Shown here one piece after another: positions 5,948 to 6,442 of a DNA stretch of 6,442 nt. The translations under genes were made by a program, and so were the position numbers. Source of the DNA: an uncultured Anaerobutyricum sp. (GTDB taxonomy: Bacteria; Bacillota; Clostridia; Lachnospirales; Lachnospiraceae); the NCBI GenBank assembly GCA_934317185.1, contig CAKREJ010000093.1, positions 1 through 6,442 of the forward strand. The letters are read 5' to 3'. Below the pieces are notes generated by a model. That model was not told the origin of the DNA. It saw only the letters and a program-made list of their open reading frames with translations, and searched no databases. Numbering within the stretch: position 1 is the stretch's first letter; every line of letters starts with the position of its first letter.

Positions 5948-6442
5948 TTACAGTGTCACTTTTTCAAGATGCCACATCTCTTTTGCGTACTCTTCGATCG
6001 TACGGTCAGATGAGAACTTACCTGCGGATGCTGTCTGGAGCATTGCTGTTCTTGCCCAGTGTTCTTCGTCACGGTAAGCGGCATCGATTCTGTTATGTGC
6101 TTCTTTGTAAGAATCGAAGTCTAACAGTGTGAAATAAGTGTCTTTTTCAAGGAGTGCGTCGTAAAGTGCACGGAACAGTTCCGGATTCTCCGGTGAATAG
6201 AATCCATTTACCAACTGTGTAAGTACCTGACGAACGTCCTGATTGTTGTTGTATACGTCTCTTGGGTTGTAGTTTTTGTTCTTTTCGTATTCCATTACCT
6301 GCTCTGCAGATAAACCGAAGATAAATGCGTTATCTTTACCAACTTCTTCTACGATCTCAACGTTGGCTCCATCCATTGTTCCTAATGTAAGGGCACCGTT
6401 TAACATGAACTTCATGTTACCTGTTCCTGATGCTTCTTTGGA
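5948..6442 (-). CDS. glgP: Glycogen/starch/maltodextrin phosphorylase, C-terminal part (5' end outside the window)
   Basis: The C-terminal 164 residues of an alpha-glucan phosphorylase (EC 2.4.1.1) are visible. The enzyme releases glucose 1-phosphate from the non-reducing ends of alpha-1,4-glucans in the cytoplasm, using pyridoxal phosphate. The reading frame is open to the right edge and begins with EASGTGNMKFMLNGALTLGT, the signature around the cofactor lysine (K11 of the visible part, equivalent to K680 of rabbit muscle phosphorylase). It continues with MDGANVEI, then GLSAEQV, and the typical C-terminal helices through YDALLEKDTYFTLLDFDSY, W-ARTAMLQTASAGKFSSDRTI and EEYAKEMWHL. The protein ends just after this, as expected for the family. 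The family has about 750-850 residues, so some 600 lie outside the window. ATG 6415 is internal and not a start. Which alpha-glucan it prefers cannot be told from this part. A strong terminator follows the stop. Confidence 0.96.
   Translation of the reverse strand, partial: SKEASGTGNMKFMLNGALTLGTMDGANVEIVEEVGKDNAFIFGLSAEQVMEYEKNKNYNPRDVYNNNQDVRQVLTQLVNGFYSPENPELFRALYDALLEKDTYFTLLDFDSYKEAHNRIDAAYRDEEHWARTAMLQTASAGKFSSDRTIEEYAKEMWHLEKVTL

Noticed and set aside
5724..6132. Plus-strand open frames across the phosphorylase end and terminator
   Set aside because: They run through a clear terminator hairpin and antisense to the conserved phosphorylase C-terminus, with no domain match.
1..6442. CRISPR arrays, tRNA or rRNA genes, transposases, attachment sites
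   Set aside because: No regularly spaced repeats, RNA gene signatures or transposase motifs were seen on reading both strands.

Overview
The window is AT-rich, and every gene I can support lies on the minus strand. Gram-positive ribosome binding sites (GGAGGG, GGAGGA, AAGGAG), the signal peptide, Lys-rich C-terminal Ig-like repeats typical of gut clostridia, and a corrinoid methyl-carrier gene all suggest a member of the Clostridia, most likely Lachnospiraceae. No taxonomic marker gene is present, so this is an inference from style and gene content.

In the direction of transcription (right to left): (1) 5948-6442 is the 3' end of a glycogen/maltodextrin phosphorylase gene containing the pyridoxal-phosphate lysine region, followed by a strong intrinsic terminator (5841-5915). 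(2) 3318-5669 encodes a secreted protein of about 783 residues. It has a signal peptide, a large unfamiliar N-terminal region, a Ser/Thr-rich central region resembling the aerolysin/ETX-MTX2 beta-pore-forming fold, and two C-terminal bacterial Ig-like (BIG2) repeats. (3) 2970-3317 is a 348-base intergenic region. It holds a perfect 23-bp hairpin with a 3-base loop, a sigma-A-type promoter, a small palindrome and a 9-bp direct repeat. (4) 2307-2969, 1023-2258 and 1-1007 form a tight operon: a corrinoid (B12) methyl-carrier protein, a cytoplasmic LytS/YesM-type histidine kinase with an N-terminal PocR sensor domain, and an AraC-type response regulator that runs off the left edge about 15-20 residues before its expected end.

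The operon suggests a signalling pathway coupled to corrinoid-dependent C1 chemistry. The kinase would sense a small molecule through PocR and phosphorylate the regulator at D55, and the regulator would act on this or a neighbouring promoter. No cognate methyltransferase (MttB/MtaB-like) or corrinoid reductive activator is visible, so the partner is either beyond the left edge or elsewhere in the genome. The secreted aerolysin-like protein is a separate transcription unit and is the most unusual gene here.

Start codons were re-examined. The longest reading frames of the corrinoid and kinase genes both begin at a TTG that overlaps the Shine-Dalgarno sequence itself. I moved both starts downstream, to an ATG at 2969 and a TTG at 2258.
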